A stretch of DNA of 64,000 nt from Burkholderia sp. lig30 (GCF_000687455.2 NZ_JGVW01000084.1:49637-113636); one strand, 5' to 3'; shown: positions 12,083 to 22,508, numbered from the stretch's first letter. The notes: a model not told the origin generated them from the letters alone. Made by a program: numbers and translations.

Positions 12083-13390
12083 ATGAAAAAAGGTTTTTAC
12101 ACCATCATGGCCGCGCAGTTTTTCTCGTCGCTGGCCGACAATGCGCTTCTCATCGCCGCCATCGCCCTGCTGAAAGATCTGCACGCTCCCAACTGGATGA
12201 CACCGCTGCTCAAGCTGTTCTTCGTGTTGTCCTACGTCGTGCTGGCGGCGTTCGTCGGGGCTTTCGCGGATTCGCGCCCGAAGGGGCGCGTGATGTTCAT
12301 CACCAACTCGATCAAGGTCGTCGGCTGCCTCACCATGCTGCTCGGCGCGCATCCGCTGTTCGCATACGGAGTCGTCGGCTTCGGCGCAGCGGCCTACTCG
12401 CCCGCGAAGTATGGCATTCTCACCGAGCTGCTGCCGGCCGACCGGCTCGTCGCGGCGAACGGCTGGATCGAGGGCACGACCGTCAGCTCGATCATCCTCG
12501 GCACGGTGCTGGGCGGCGCGCTGATCAGCCCTCACATCGCGTCGCACGTGATCGCGCACACCCCGGCGTCGATCAACACGCCCGCCGAAGCGGCGATGCT
12601 GGTCATCATGGCGATCTACGTGATCGCCGCGCTGTTCAACCTGCGGATTCCCGACACCGGCGCACGCTACCCGCGGCAGCAGCACGGCCCGATCAAGCTC
12701 ATCAGCGACTTCGCTGACTGCTTCACGTCGCTCTGGCACGACAAGCTCGGCCAGATCTCGCTTGCCGTCACGACGCTCTTCTGGGGCGCGGGCGCGACGC
12801 TGCAGTTCATCGTGCTGAAGTGGGCCGAGGTGTCGCTCGGCATGTCGCTGTCCGAAGGCGCGATCCTGCAGGCGGTCGTCGCGGTCGGCGTCGCCGGGGG
12901 CGCGATCGCCGCGGCCGGCCGGATTCCGCTGAAAAAATCGCTCACGGTGCTGCCCGTCGGGATCATGATGGGCATCGCGGTGATGCTGATGGCGTTCTAC
13001 ACGCGCGACCTGTTCCCGTCGGACTGGGTCGTCCACGTCGGCCACCTGCGCGTGCCCGTCTATCTGCTGATCGCCTACCTGTTCCTGATGGTGGTCGGCG
13101 CGCTATCGGGCTACTTTGTGGTGCCGATGAACGCGCTGCTGCAGCATCGCGGCCATGTGTTGCTGTCGGCCGGCCACTCGATCGCCGTGCAGAACTTCAA
13201 CGAGAATCTGTCGGTGCTCGTGATGCTGTGCCTGTATGCGGTGCTCGTGTGGCTCGACGTGCCGGTCGGCGTCGTGATCGTGCTGTTCGGCACGTTCGTC
13301 TGCCTGACGATGTGGCTCGTGATCCGCCGTCACCAGGCAAACCAGCGCCAGTTCGACTCGGTCGCGCTGATCGGCGAGTCGAAGCACTGA
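12083..13390 (+). CDS. lplT: Lysophospholipid transporter LplT (MFS)
   Basis: A 435-residue major-facilitator protein with about 12 hydrophobic segments. It starts [21 protein letters not shown], the LplT N-terminus, and has the loop [12 protein letters not shown] between helices 2 and 3. LplT flips 2-acyl-lysophospholipids to the inner leaflet for re-acylation by Aas; no acyltransferase domain is fused here and none is adjacent. A GAGGAAAG ribosome site lies about 12 bp upstream of the start. Confidence 0.92.
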   Translation: MKKGFYTIMAAQFFSSLADNALLIAAIALLKDLHAPNWMTPLLKLFFVLSYVVLAAFVGAFADSRPKGRVMFITNSIKVVGCLTMLLGAHPLFAYGVVGFGAAAYSPAKYGILTELLPADRLVAANGWIEGTTVSSIILGTVLGGALISPHIASHVIAHTPASINTPAEAAMLVIMAIYVIAALFNLRIPDTGARYPRQQHGPIKLISDFADCFTSLWHDKLGQISLAVTTLFWGAGATLQFIVLKWAEVSLGMSLSEGAILQAVVAVGVAGGAIAAAGRIPLKKSLTVLPVGIMMGIAVMLMAFYTRDLFPSDWVVHVGHLRVPVYLLIAYLFLMVVGALSGYFVVPMNALLQHRGHVLLSAGHSIAVQNFNENLSVLVMLCLYAVLVWLDVPVGVVIVLFGTFVCLTMWLVIRRHQANQRQFDSVALIGESKH

Positions 13391-13427
13391 GCCGGCTCCC
13401 GCTACACTGTCTCCTGTCCGATTCTCC

Positions 13428-13451
13428 GTGCCGGTTCGCCCGAACCGGCAC
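13428..13451. promoter_or_regulatory. Perfect inverted repeat just upstream of thiD
   Basis: GTGCCGGTT (13428-13436) pairs with AACCGGCAC (13443-13451) around a 6-nt loop, ending 9 bp before the thiD start codon. There is no T-run. It could end lplT transcripts or hold the thiD initiation region in a hairpin. Confidence 0.4.
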
Positions 13452-13460
13452 TTCGCCATC

Positions 13461-14270
13461 ATGACGCACCCGATTCCCAACGTTCTCACGATCGCCGGCT
13501 CCGACTCCGGCGGCGGCGCCGGCATCCAGGCAGACCTGAAGACGTTCTCCGCGCTCGGCGCCTATGGTGCGAGCGTGATCACCGCGCTGACCGCGCAGAA
13601 CACGCAGGGCGTGACCGGCGTGCACGCGCCCGACGCCGCATTCGTGACCGCGCAGCTCGACGCGGTGTTCGGCGACATCCGCATCGACGCGGTGAAGATC
13701 GGCATGCTGGCGAACGCGGCGATCGTCCGCGCGGTGGCCGACGCGCTGCGGCGCCATGCGCCCCGCTACGTGGTGCTGGATACGGTGATGATCTCGAAAA
13801 GCGCGCACGCGCTGCTCGCGCCGGACGCGGTCGACGCGCTGCGCGACGAGCTGCTGCCGCTCGCGAGCGTCGTCACGCCGAACCTGCCCGAAGCAGCGGC
13901 GCTGCTCGGCGAAGCGGCGGCCGTCACCGAGGACGACATGGTGCGCCAGGGTCGGGCGCTGCTGAAAGCCGGCGCGCAGGCCGTGCTGATGAAGGGCGGC
14001 CACCTGCCGGATGCGGCGGCGAGCCCCGACTGGCTCGTCGACGCGGCGCATGCGCTCAGGCTCGACGGCGCACGCGTGCCGGTCAGCAACACGCACGGCA
14101 CCGGCTGCACGCTGTCGTCGGCGATCGCGGCGCTGCTGCCGCGACATGCGGATCTCGACAGCGCCGTATCCGCGGCCAAGGCATACCTGACCGGCGCGAT
14201 CGCCGCCAGCGGCCAGCTCGACGTCGGCCACGGCGTCGGCCCGGTCCATCACTTTTACCGCTGGTGGTAA
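13461..14270 (+). CDS. thiD: Hydroxymethylpyrimidine/phosphomethylpyrimidine kinase ThiD
   Basis: A 269-residue ribokinase-fold enzyme that phosphorylates HMP and HMP-phosphate in thiamine synthesis. The N-terminus has the signature [21 protein letters not shown], and the C-terminal half has the anion-hole/catalytic motif [15 protein letters not shown]. The ATG at 13461 is preferred over an in-frame GTG at 13428, which would place the start inside the inverted repeat. No other thi gene lies nearby and no TPP riboswitch is apparent upstream. Confidence 0.93.
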   Translation: MTHPIPNVLTIAGSDSGGGAGIQADLKTFSALGAYGASVITALTAQNTQGVTGVHAPDAAFVTAQLDAVFGDIRIDAVKIGMLANAAIVRAVADALRRHAPRYVVLDTVMISKSAHALLAPDAVDALRDELLPLASVVTPNLPEAAALLGEAAAVTEDDMVRQGRALLKAGAQAVLMKGGHLPDAAASPDWLVDAAHALRLDGARVPVSNTHGTGCTLSSAIAALLPRHADLDSAVSAAKAYLTGAIAASGQLDVGHGVGPVHHFYRWW

Positions 14271-14288
14271 GCGCGCGCTGACGCGCCG

Positions 14289-15248
14289 TCAACTCGCCGC
14301 GAACGCCGCCGCCCGCACGGGCCAGTCGTCGGGCACGACGAAGCCGCGCGCCGTTTCGCGCCATGCGCCGTCGTCCGCTCGCCGGTAGACGCCGATCAGC
14401 GCCGGCGCCTCGCGCGCCGCGAGCGTCTCCGGCACGCCGCCAGCCGCGTCGTCGAACGGCTCGATCGTACCGCCCGCGGCGATGCGTCGCGGCGCGAGCC
14501 AGGCCAGTCGAGACAGCACCGCCCATCCCGCCCCATTGCCCTGCTCGGCCGCCCACGCGCGCCATTGCGCATGCGTCACCCAGAAGCCGCGCGGGTGATC
14601 CGGCGCGATTTCCGGACTCACGCGGGGAATCGGCTCGCCGTGCGGATAGAACAGCCAGCCCTTGACGAACATCTGCGCGTCGTGCGGCGCGCCGTAGCCG
14701 AGCAGCGCGAACGCGTCACGCTCGCTCAGCCGCAACTGATGGCCAATCAGCCGCTCGCGCTTGCGGTCGAAGCGGTCGACGAGGTTCGGCCCGACGAAAT
14801 CGGCGAGCGACGCCATGTCGCCGTGCGCCGGCGCGCACAGGTAGCACTTCACGGCCAGCTCCCAGTGCAGCCGGCGCCCGCCGGGCGCATCGATCAGGAA
14901 ATCGACTTCGCCGAGCGTGTGCCCGTTGCTGCGCAGCGCGAGGTTCGCCACGACGAGCCGCAACACCGGGCCGTACGTCAGGAAATATTCGAGCAGGCAT
15001 TCCGCATAGCGGCCGAGCCGCACCGGCCGCAGCCCGTCGAGCGCGCGATGCAGCGGCCCGGGCGCCGCGTCGAGCGCGGCGAGCCACGCCTGCACCGCCG
15101 CGCGCTCCGCGTCATCGGCCCACGGGTTCGCGAGCGGCGCGCCGGGCGCGGCAGTCAACAGACCCGGGCTGGCTAGCAGCCACGCCAGATCGCGTACCGC
15201 GGCATCGCGCAGCGTCTCGACGAACGACAGCGCGGCGGCGGCTGTCAT
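14289..15248 (-). CDS. DUF1853 family protein, nuclease-like residue pattern
   Basis: A 319-residue protein recognised as the DUF1853 family. Residues 111-137 read as a strand GEVDFLID (E114, D116) followed by a strand WELAVK (E130, K134), with acidic residues in the preceding helix (E83, E87). That resembles a PD-(D/E)xK nuclease core, though the E-to-K spacing is three rather than one, so this is inference. The start ATG at 15248 overlaps the udg stop by 4 bp, so it is translationally coupled to the DNA glycosylase gene. No signal or membrane segments are seen. Confidence 0.8.
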   Translation of the reverse strand: MTAAAALSFVETLRDAAVRDLAWLLASPGLLTAAPGAPLANPWADDAERAAVQAWLAALDAAPGPLHRALDGLRPVRLGRYAECLLEYFLTYGPVLRLVVANLALRSNGHTLGEVDFLIDAPGGRRLHWELAVKCYLCAPAHGDMASLADFVGPNLVDRFDRKRERLIGHQLRLSERDAFALLGYGAPHDAQMFVKGWLFYPHGEPIPRVSPEIAPDHPRGFWVTHAQWRAWAAEQGNGAGWAVLSRLAWLAPRRIAAGGTIEPFDDAAGGVPETLAAREAPALIGVYRRADDGAWRETARGFVVPDDWPVRAAAFAAS

Positions 15249-16441
15249 TGCCCGGATGGGTCGTCCTGCGTGCCGCCCGCGGCGCGGAACGTGTCGCGCG
15301 CGAGGCACAGGTCGGCCCAGGCCTTCGACTTGTCCTGCAGGCTGCGCAGCAGATACGCCGGGTGATAGGTGACGATCACCGGCACGCCCTCGTACGCATG
15401 CACGCGGCCGCGCAGCGACGCGATGCTCGCGTCCGTCTTCAGCAGCGTTTGCGCGGCGAACCGGCCGAGCGCGACGATCAGCTTCGGCCTGACGAGCGCG
15501 ACCTGCCGCTGCAGGTACGGCTCGCAACGGGCGACCTCGTCCGGCTCCGGGTTGCGGTTGCCCGGCGGGCGGCACTTGATCACGTTGGCGATATAGACGT
15601 TGTCGCCACGCTTGAGCGACAGCGATTGCAGCATGTTGTCGAGCAGCTTGCCCGCCTGGCCGACGAACGGCTCGCCCTGCTTGTCCTCGTTCTCGCCGGG
15701 TGCCTCGCCGATCAGCATCCAGTCCGCTTCGCGGTCGCCGACGCCGAACACGGTGTTGGTCCGCTTCTCGCACAGGCCGCAGCGCGTGCAGTCGGCCACG
15801 CGCGCGGCGAGCGCGTCCCAGTCGAGTTCGGTCACGGGCGGCTCGGCCGGGCGCGCCGCAGCGGGTGGTGCCGGATCGGCCGGCGGCGCAGCGTCGAACC
15901 ACGCGAAATCGTCTTCTTCGAGCGGCGGTGCGGCATCGAACGGCGGCGGGAAATCCTCTGCGGGCACGGCGGAGGCATCGACTACAGCGCGCTCCACCGG
16001 GCGTGCAGCGGACGGCCGCGCATCGGCCTGAGGCGTCGCGCGTCGCATCTCCGTCGGCTCGACTGCCGGCACGGTCGCATTGACCTCGCGCGGTCGGGCA
16101 TCGGTCAGTGCGTCGGCCTCACCAGCCGGCAGCGACGCATTGCCTGGCACCGGCGCATCGGCCGCATGCCGCACCTCGCCAGCCGGCACAAACATTCCGG
16201 CCCCGCGCGGCACAGCATGTGCCGCCGGCACGGCTGCCGGCGGTGGCGGCACGTCACGCGCAGACGCGACGTCGGCCGCCCCGATGGCCATCGAGGCCGT
16301 CGCGGCAGCAGGCCTGGGCGCGCCCGAATCCGGCGCGGCATCCGGTCCGCCCGATCGCACCGCCTCGTCCGTCCGCCTCCCGCGCCGCACCCAGACATGA
16401 GCGAGGCCCATCTCCTCGAGCACCGCCTCAGCCCACGCCAT
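15245..16441 (-). CDS. Uracil-DNA glycosylase, family 4, with long N-terminal extension
   Basis: A 398-residue protein whose last about 195 residues are a family 4 uracil-DNA glycosylase. Cysteines C218, C221, C290 and C306 show the 3-69-16 spacing of the 4Fe-4S ligands in the thermophilic enzymes. Motif [17 protein letters not shown] lies at 245-261 and the catalytic-loop motif HPAYLL at 360-365. Residues about 21-203 are an Ala/Pro-rich low-complexity linker with two FDAAPP motifs in an acidic context; residues 1-20 look structured. It removes uracil from deaminated DNA. It overlaps rimI by 14 bp and DUF1853 by 4 bp. Confidence 0.92.
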   Translation of the reverse strand: MAWAEAVLEEMGLAHVWVRRGRRTDEAVRSGGPDAAPDSGAPRPAAATASMAIGAADVASARDVPPPPAAVPAAHAVPRGAGMFVPAGEVRHAADAPVPGNASLPAGEADALTDARPREVNATVPAVEPTEMRRATPQADARPSAARPVERAVVDASAVPAEDFPPPFDAAPPLEEDDFAWFDAAPPADPAPPAAARPAEPPVTELDWDALAARVADCTRCGLCEKRTNTVFGVGDREADWMLIGEAPGENEDKQGEPFVGQAGKLLDNMLQSLSLKRGDNVYIANVIKCRPPGNRNPEPDEVARCEPYLQRQVALVRPKLIVALGRFAAQTLLKTDASIASLRGRVHAYEGVPVIVTYHPAYLLRSLQDKSKAWADLCLARDTFRAAGGTQDDPSGQ

Positions 16442-16925
16442 GCTCGCCTCCGTCCTTGTTCAGCGTCAGACGCATCACGATCGCGTCCTCCCGGCCATGA
16501 TGCCGGGCCGGGTAATAATTCTTGCGGCGGCCGATCGTGACGAAGCCGAAACGCTCGTAGAGGCGGATGGCGCGCGGATTGGACGGCCGCACCTCGAGCA
16601 GCACGCCGTCGAGCCTCTCCGCGCGGGTGATGCGCGCCGCCTCGCGCAACAGCGCGAGCCCGGCCCCCGTGCATTGCGCAGCCGGCGCGACGCACACGTT
16701 GAGCAGATGCATCTCGTCGATCACCGGCATCAGCACGCAGTAGCCGACGAGCGTGCCCGTCACGTGGCGCAGGCACACGCCGAAATAGCCGTTGCGCAGC
16801 GAATCCTCGAAATTGCCGCGGCTCCACGGAAACTCGTACGCGACACGCTCGATCTCGACCACCTCGTCGAGATCCGAATCCGTCATCGGCGACAGATACC
16901 GGTCGCTCAGCAGCACGCCCGTCAT
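16428..16925 (-). CDS. rimI: Ribosomal protein S18-alanine N-acetyltransferase RimI
   Basis: A 165-residue GNAT acetyltransferase that acetylates the N-terminal alanine of ribosomal protein S18. The DLDEVVEIERVAYEFPWS start matches RimI, and the acetyl-CoA loop region follows VAPAAQCTGAGLALL; the Q-x-x-G-x-G/A positions are degenerate (QCTGAG). NPRAIRLYERFGF is the typical C-terminal GNAT motif. Its start overlaps the tsaB stop by 4 bp, a conserved tsaB-rimI arrangement. Confidence 0.92.
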   Translation of the reverse strand: MTGVLLSDRYLSPMTDSDLDEVVEIERVAYEFPWSRGNFEDSLRNGYFGVCLRHVTGTLVGYCVLMPVIDEMHLLNVCVAPAAQCTGAGLALLREAARITRAERLDGVLLEVRPSNPRAIRLYERFGFVTIGRRKNYYPARHHGREDAIVMRLTLNKDGGEHGVG

Positions 16926-17680
16926 TTCGGCGCTCCGGCCGGATGCAGCGCCCGCGCGGCCATCCGTTCGGCCGTGGTCTGCGCGACCTTGTTGCGGATG
17001 TACTCGGGCGCGGCCTGATCGGCGGGCACGGTGCGCCCGGCGCGGTACGCGCGCAACGCCAGATGCGCAATCGGCACCGCATGCGGCAGCGCGTCGGCGT
17101 CGATCGCCGCCGCACGCGCGGCGGCAGGCAGTTGCGCGCCGAACGCGGCCGCTGCGTTACCCGCGAGCGTAAACGGCGCGTCGGGCACCCCGACCGCGCC
17201 CGGCGCGTCGAGCGCGGCCGCGTGCAGCGTGCGCCATTCGCCGGCGGCATCGTCCCATGCGAAATCGGCCCAATAGACTTCGTCCATCCGCGCATCGAGC
17301 GCGGCGAGCACGCGCGCCGTGCCGGGCGCGCGCAGCCGCGCGTGCTCGGCGCATGCGAGCAGCGTGCCGACCGGCACGACCGGCAGCGCGCGCCCGAACG
17401 CGAGGCCCTGGGCGATGCCGGTCGCGGTGCGCAGGCCGGTAAACGAGCCCGGCCCGGCGCCGAACGCGATCGCGTCACAGTCGGCGAGCGTGAGCCCGGA
17501 TTCGGCGAACACTTCGCGAATCGCCGGCAGCACGCGCGTGCTCGACACGGCGCCCGTCAGTTCGTGGCGGACCCAGCATTGTGGGGAGGAATCAGCGCCG
17601 GCGGCCGTGGCCGAGCGCAGCAAGGCGACCGAGCAGTATTCGGTCGACGTATCGATGGCGAGGAGCACTGTTTGCGTCAT
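16922..17680 (-). CDS. tsaB: tRNA threonylcarbamoyladenosine synthesis protein TsaB
   Basis: A 252-residue ASKHA-fold protein that scaffolds the TsaD-TsaE complex making t6A37 on ANN-decoding tRNAs. It begins VLLAIDTSTEYCSVALL and contains FGAGPGSFTGLRTA at about residues 76-89, both typical of TsaB. It is the first gene of a four-gene overlapped operon. The ATG at 17680 was used; another ATG 9 bp upstream (17689) is possible and neither has a clear ribosome site. Confidence 0.93.
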   Translation of the reverse strand: MTQTVLLAIDTSTEYCSVALLRSATAAGADSSPQCWVRHELTGAVSSTRVLPAIREVFAESGLTLADCDAIAFGAGPGSFTGLRTATGIAQGLAFGRALPVVPVGTLLACAEHARLRAPGTARVLAALDARMDEVYWADFAWDDAAGEWRTLHAAALDAPGAVGVPDAPFTLAGNAAAAFGAQLPAAARAAAIDADALPHAVPIAHLALRAYRAGRTVPADQAAPEYIRNKVAQTTAERMAARALHPAGAPK

Positions 17681-17836
17681 GGCCGACATTGTAATGCCGC
17701 GCCCCGCTCCCACGGGCGATCCGCACGGATCGCCGCCCTCACCCGGCGCACGGCGTCGTTTGGAAGGATCGCTCGACCCGCCGCGCCGACGCGCTTGCTA
17801 AGATCGTTCGACTCGAACCCTTAATGGAGACACCCG

Positions 17837-18106
17837 ATGAGCGACCTCACCGCCCACTTCAACCAGGCCCAGATCGACGTCAAGGCGCTGACCGAGCGCC
17901 CCGGCAACCTGACGCTGCTGCGCCTCTACGCGCTCTTCAAGCAGGCGACCGACGGCGACGCTCACGGCGACAAGCCGGGCTTCACCGATATCGTCGGCAA
18001 GTACAAGTACGACGCGTGGGAAGCGCTCAAGGGCACCGCCCCCGATGCAGCAAAACAACAATATGTCGAACTCGTCGAATCGCTGAAGAACGGCACGGCG
18101 TCCTGA
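17837..18106 (+). CDS. Acyl-CoA-binding protein (ACBP)
   Basis: An 89-residue four-helix ACBP, a cytosolic carrier of long-chain acyl-CoA. It contains the family patterns LLRLYALFKQAT and DIVGKYKYDAWEALKG, with the Tyr and Lys residues that contact the CoA moiety. A GGAG ribosome site (TTAATGGAGACACCCG) precedes the ATG. ACBPs are common in eukaryotes but patchy in bacteria; several betaproteobacteria have them. It is divergent from tsaB. Confidence 0.93.
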   Translation: MSDLTAHFNQAQIDVKALTERPGNLTLLRLYALFKQATDGDAHGDKPGFTDIVGKYKYDAWEALKGTAPDAAKQQYVELVESLKNGTAS

Positions 18107-18458
18107 GCGCCCGCCCACGCAATTCAACGATTGGGGTGGCGCAGCGCAGCAAGAATCGCTATAATGCCGGCTGCGTCACATCCGACTCCGGCCCACTTGG
18201 CCGATACGGCCAGACGCCTCGTAGCGTTAAGCTCCAATCCGGTTTAGAACCTGTCCCCTCCTGCTTCGGCCTCGCTGGCCGTCAATTATCAGGCTGGCGG
18301 CACCGCCCCCAGGGCGCGCCGCACCCAAAACAGCTTCTAGCCTCATCCGCCGCATGTCCGGCGGATTGCACCCGTTTCCCGATTTGCTCGCTGAATCCGA
18401 CGACTTGGGTATGCGCGATTGGCGCCGACGTTTCACCCACTGTGTTTCAAGGATTGTT
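18107..18458 (+). promoter_or_regulatory. Gene-free leader region of the DEAD-box helicase gene
   Basis: This 352-bp stretch holds no convincing gene. A consensus -10 box TATAAT lies at 18160-18165; a matching -35 is not clear. A transcript from there would carry a leader of about 285 nt, including a perfect 7-bp inverted repeat ATCCGCC/GGCGGAT at 18345-18366. Long leaders are usual for cold-inducible DEAD-box helicase genes, so regulation at RNA level is plausible. Confidence 0.45.
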
Positions 18459-20012
18459 ATGACTTCGAGCATCAACCCCAGCCCGCTCAACGCGATCGCC
18501 GATCAGGCGCTCGGCCTCGACGACGCAGCGCCGGCCGCAGCCGCGCCGGCCGCCGACGAGCCGACCTTCGCGTCGCTCGGGCTGTCTCCGGAGATCGTCT
18601 CCGCGCTGGAGGCCGCCGGCTACGTGAAGCCGACGCCGGTTCAGCAGCGCGCGATTCCGGCGGGCATCGCCGGGCGCGATCTGCTGGTGTCGAGCCCGAC
18701 CGGCTCGGGCAAGACGGCCGCCTTCATGCTGCCCGCGATCGAGCGTTTCGCGCAGCTGCAGAAGGCGCAGGCGCAACAGCCGCGCACGCCGCGCGAGCCG
18801 AACGGCGGCGATCGCCGCGGCCGCCGCCCGCAGCCGGTCGCACGCCCGGGCCTGCTCGTGCTGACGCCGACCCGCGAGCTCGCGATGCAGGTCACGACGG
18901 CCGCCACGACCTACGGCAAGCACCTGCGCCGCCTGCGCACGGTCAGCATCCTCGGCGGCGTGGCCTACGGCCAGCAGCTGATGCTGCTCGCCAAGAACCC
19001 GGAAATCCTCGTCGCGACGCCGGGCCGCCTGCTCGACCATCTGGAGCGCGGCCGCATCGACCTGTCCGAGCTGAAGATGCTCGTCCTCGACGAAGCTGAC
19101 CGCATGCTCGACATGGGCTTCATCGACGACATCGAGACGATCGTCGCGGCGACGCCGGAATCGCGTCAGACGATGCTGTTCTCGGCAACGCTCGACGGCA
19201 AGATCGGCTCGCTGACGAGCCGCCTGCTGAAGGACCCGGAGCGTATCGAGATCACGCAGCGCCTCGAGTCGCGCACGAACATCGCGCAAAGCGTGCACTA
19301 CGTCGACGACCGCGATCACAAGGATCGCCTGCTCGACCACCTGCTGCGCGACGACGCGCTCGACCAGGCGATCATCTTCACCGCAACGAAGATCGACGCC
19401 GACCAGCTCGCCGGCCGTCTCGCGGACGCGGGCTTCGAGTCCGCCGCGCTGCACGGCGACCTGCCGCAAGGCGCGCGCAACCGCACGATCCGCGCGCTGC
19501 GCGAGCGCCGCGTGCGCGTGCTGGTCGCAACGGACGTCGCGGCGCGCGGGATCGACATCCCGGGCATCACGCACGTGTTCAACTACGACCTGCCGAAGTT
19601 CGCCGAAGACTACGTGCACCGCATCGGCCGTACCGGCCGCGCGGGCCGCTCGGGCATCGCGGTGAGCCTCGTGCATCACGCCGAGCAAGGCGCGCTCAAG
19701 CGCATCGAGCGTTTCGTGCGCGCGCCGCTGCCCGTCAACGTGGTCGAAGGCTTCGAGCCGCGCAAGGCGCCGCCGCGCAACGATCGCGGCCCGGGCCGCG
19801 GCCGCCCCGGCGGCAATGGCGGCAATGGCGGCCGTCGCTTCGGCGGCAAGCCGGGCAGCAGCGGTCACAGCAACGGCCGCCAGGGATACGGCGGCAATGG
19901 CGGCAACGGCGGCGGCTGGAGCGGCAAGCCGGGCGGCAGCCGCGAAGGCTACGGCGGCGGCCGCCGCAGCGACGGCCAGCGCAGCCCGCGTCGCGGCAAT
20001 TCCGCGTCGTAA
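18459..20012 (+). CDS. DEAD-box ATP-dependent RNA helicase (RhlE-like)
   Basis: A 517-residue helicase with all core motifs: Q motif PTPVQQRAIP (about 58), motif I SPTGSGKT (79-86), TPTRELA, TPGRLLDHL, motif II DEAD, motif III SAT, ATDVAARGIDIPG and HRIGRTGRAGR. The last about 80 residues are Gly/Arg/Asn-rich (repeated GGNGGNGG), an RNA-binding tail typical of RhlE/DeaD relatives. It unwinds short RNA duplexes in ribosome assembly or decay. The ATG at 18459 has a GGA just upstream and starts MTSSINPSPL; an earlier in-frame ATG at 18354 lies within the leader hairpin and is less likely. Confidence 0.92.
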   Translation: MTSSINPSPLNAIADQALGLDDAAPAAAAPAADEPTFASLGLSPEIVSALEAAGYVKPTPVQQRAIPAGIAGRDLLVSSPTGSGKTAAFMLPAIERFAQLQKAQAQQPRTPREPNGGDRRGRRPQPVARPGLLVLTPTRELAMQVTTAATTYGKHLRRLRTVSILGGVAYGQQLMLLAKNPEILVATPGRLLDHLERGRIDLSELKMLVLDEADRMLDMGFIDDIETIVAATPESRQTMLFSATLDGKIGSLTSRLLKDPERIEITQRLESRTNIAQSVHYVDDRDHKDRLLDHLLRDDALDQAIIFTATKIDADQLAGRLADAGFESAALHGDLPQGARNRTIRALRERRVRVLVATDVAARGIDIPGITHVFNYDLPKFAEDYVHRIGRTGRAGRSGIAVSLVHHAEQGALKRIERFVRAPLPVNVVEGFEPRKAPPRNDRGPGRGRPGGNGGNGGRRFGGKPGSSGHSNGRQGYGGNGGNGGGWSGKPGGSREGYGGGRRSDGQRSPRRGNSAS

Positions 20013-20063
20013 AGGCCTGCGGGCGGCGCAGTTCGGCCGCCCGTCGCCCCCGCGATGACAGCC

Positions 20064-20092
20064 AACCGGTGCTTCGGCACCGGTTTTTTTTT
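20064..20092 (+). terminator. Strong Rho-independent terminator after the helicase gene
   Basis: A 9-bp stem AACCGGTGC/GCACCGGTT with a TTCG tetraloop runs into a tract of nine T residues. It sits 51 bp after the helicase stop. Confidence 0.9.
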
Positions 20093-20229
20093 GCCCACAG
20101 AAAATTTCACGATGCGAAAAAAATTTCTGCGTCGTAAAAATCATGTTGCGTGGCACAACCCGTGCCATTGCAGCATGGAAAAATACGTTTCTCATTGCAA
20201 AACAGTCACAATAAATACCTGATTTAAAA

Positions 20230-20246
20230 GTATAAAAATTTTATAC
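20230..20246. promoter_or_regulatory. 17-bp AT-rich palindrome upstream of aceA
   Basis: GTATAAAA and TTTTATAC flank a single central A, giving a perfect palindrome 155 bp before the aceA start. It looks like a dimeric-regulator operator; the regulator is unknown. Confidence 0.4.
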
Positions 20247-20400
20247 ACTTCCTGAAAAAGCCGCTGTATCGCACCATCGGAGTTGCCTAGACTCTTATAC
20301 AAGACATCACAAAACGGAACGCCGCTCTCCGCCCCGCTTCGTGGATCGCCGCACCATCGGATTCATCACTTCAGGCAACACGCACTTCAAGGAGCACACC

Positions 20401-21708
<1,308 letters not shown>

Positions 21709-21905
21709 GACGCCACACGGCGTCGTGCCGACGCCCGCCGGTCATGCGACGGCGCGGCGTCGGCGTTCGTCCGGGACGATGAACAGGGGGAGGCGGCCTG
21801 ACGTGCGCGGTTGCCGGGCGCACGATCGGCCGCGCGGCCTGCGGGCCGCACACGACATTGCGCGCCGGCCCCTGCCCGGCGCGTCTTTTGCTCCGCCCGC
21901 AACGC

Positions 21906-22340
21906 CTATCGATAGACGATCACCGGAATTTTCGTATGGGTCAGCACGCGCTGCGTCTCGCTTCCGATCAGGAGGCTGCCCAGCCCGCGCCGGCCGTGCG
22001 ACGCCATGAAGATCACGTCGCAGCCGCCGCGTTCGGCCGCTTCGATGATGCCGAGATACGGCGACGGATGCACGCTCGTCCAGCTGTCGCATTCGACCCC
22101 CGCCTGCTGCGCGGCCGACTTCACTTCGTCGAGATGCGCACGTGCCTCACGCTCGCTGCGCGCCCTGAAATCGGCGGGCGGCTCGATGATCACCTCGGAA
22201 AACGGCGAGTAAGGATATTGCGGCAGGCAGGCGTAGGCGGTCACGCGCGCGCCGACCGCACGGGCCAGATCGATCGCGCCATCGATCGCCTTTTTCGACA
22301 GATCGGTGCCGTCGGTGGGAACGAGGATGTGCTTGAACAT
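21906..22340 (-). CDS. Universal stress protein (UspA family)
   Basis: A 144-residue Usp-fold protein. It starts MFKHILVPTDGTDLS and ends with the ATP-binding loop pattern G-x2-G-x9-G(S/T) in MASHGRRGLGSLLIGSETQ, so it is likely an ATP-binding Usp. GGAGG lies just upstream of the ATG at 22340, which decides that start over an upstream in-frame ATG. It is transcribed towards aceA. Confidence 0.93.
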   Translation of the reverse strand: MFKHILVPTDGTDLSKKAIDGAIDLARAVGARVTAYACLPQYPYSPFSEVIIEPPADFRARSEREARAHLDEVKSAAQQAGVECDSWTSVHPSPYLGIIEAAERGGCDVIFMASHGRRGLGSLLIGSETQRVLTHTKIPVIVYR

Positions 22341-22508
22341 CGCGGCCTCCATCGGCAATCGCACCCGGTGTGCCATGCCGCCGCACGCCGCGGCCATGAC
22401 GCACCCGGTGTTCCTGCTTCGATTGTAGTGTGCGAAAACCCGCCGCCCGCCCGGGCAGCGGGTTCGCCCTCATATCGAAAACACGCGGGCGCCGCCCCGG
22501 CCCAGGCT

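Larger units (their letters stand above)
20013..20400 (+). promoter_or_regulatory. AT-rich upstream region of aceA
   Basis: This 388-bp intergenic stretch contains the helicase terminator, then a strikingly AT-rich region at about 20093-20260. Two inverted repeats stand out: an imperfect one at 20143-20176 (GTGGCAC/GTGCCAT arms) and a 17-bp palindrome at 20230-20246. No coding sequence is seen. Both are candidate operators for glyoxylate-shunt control. Confidence 0.5.

Noticed and set aside
13428..13460. TPP riboswitch upstream of thiD
   Set aside because: Only about 70 bp separates lplT and thiD, with a simple inverted repeat and no thi-box-like CTGAGA sequence.
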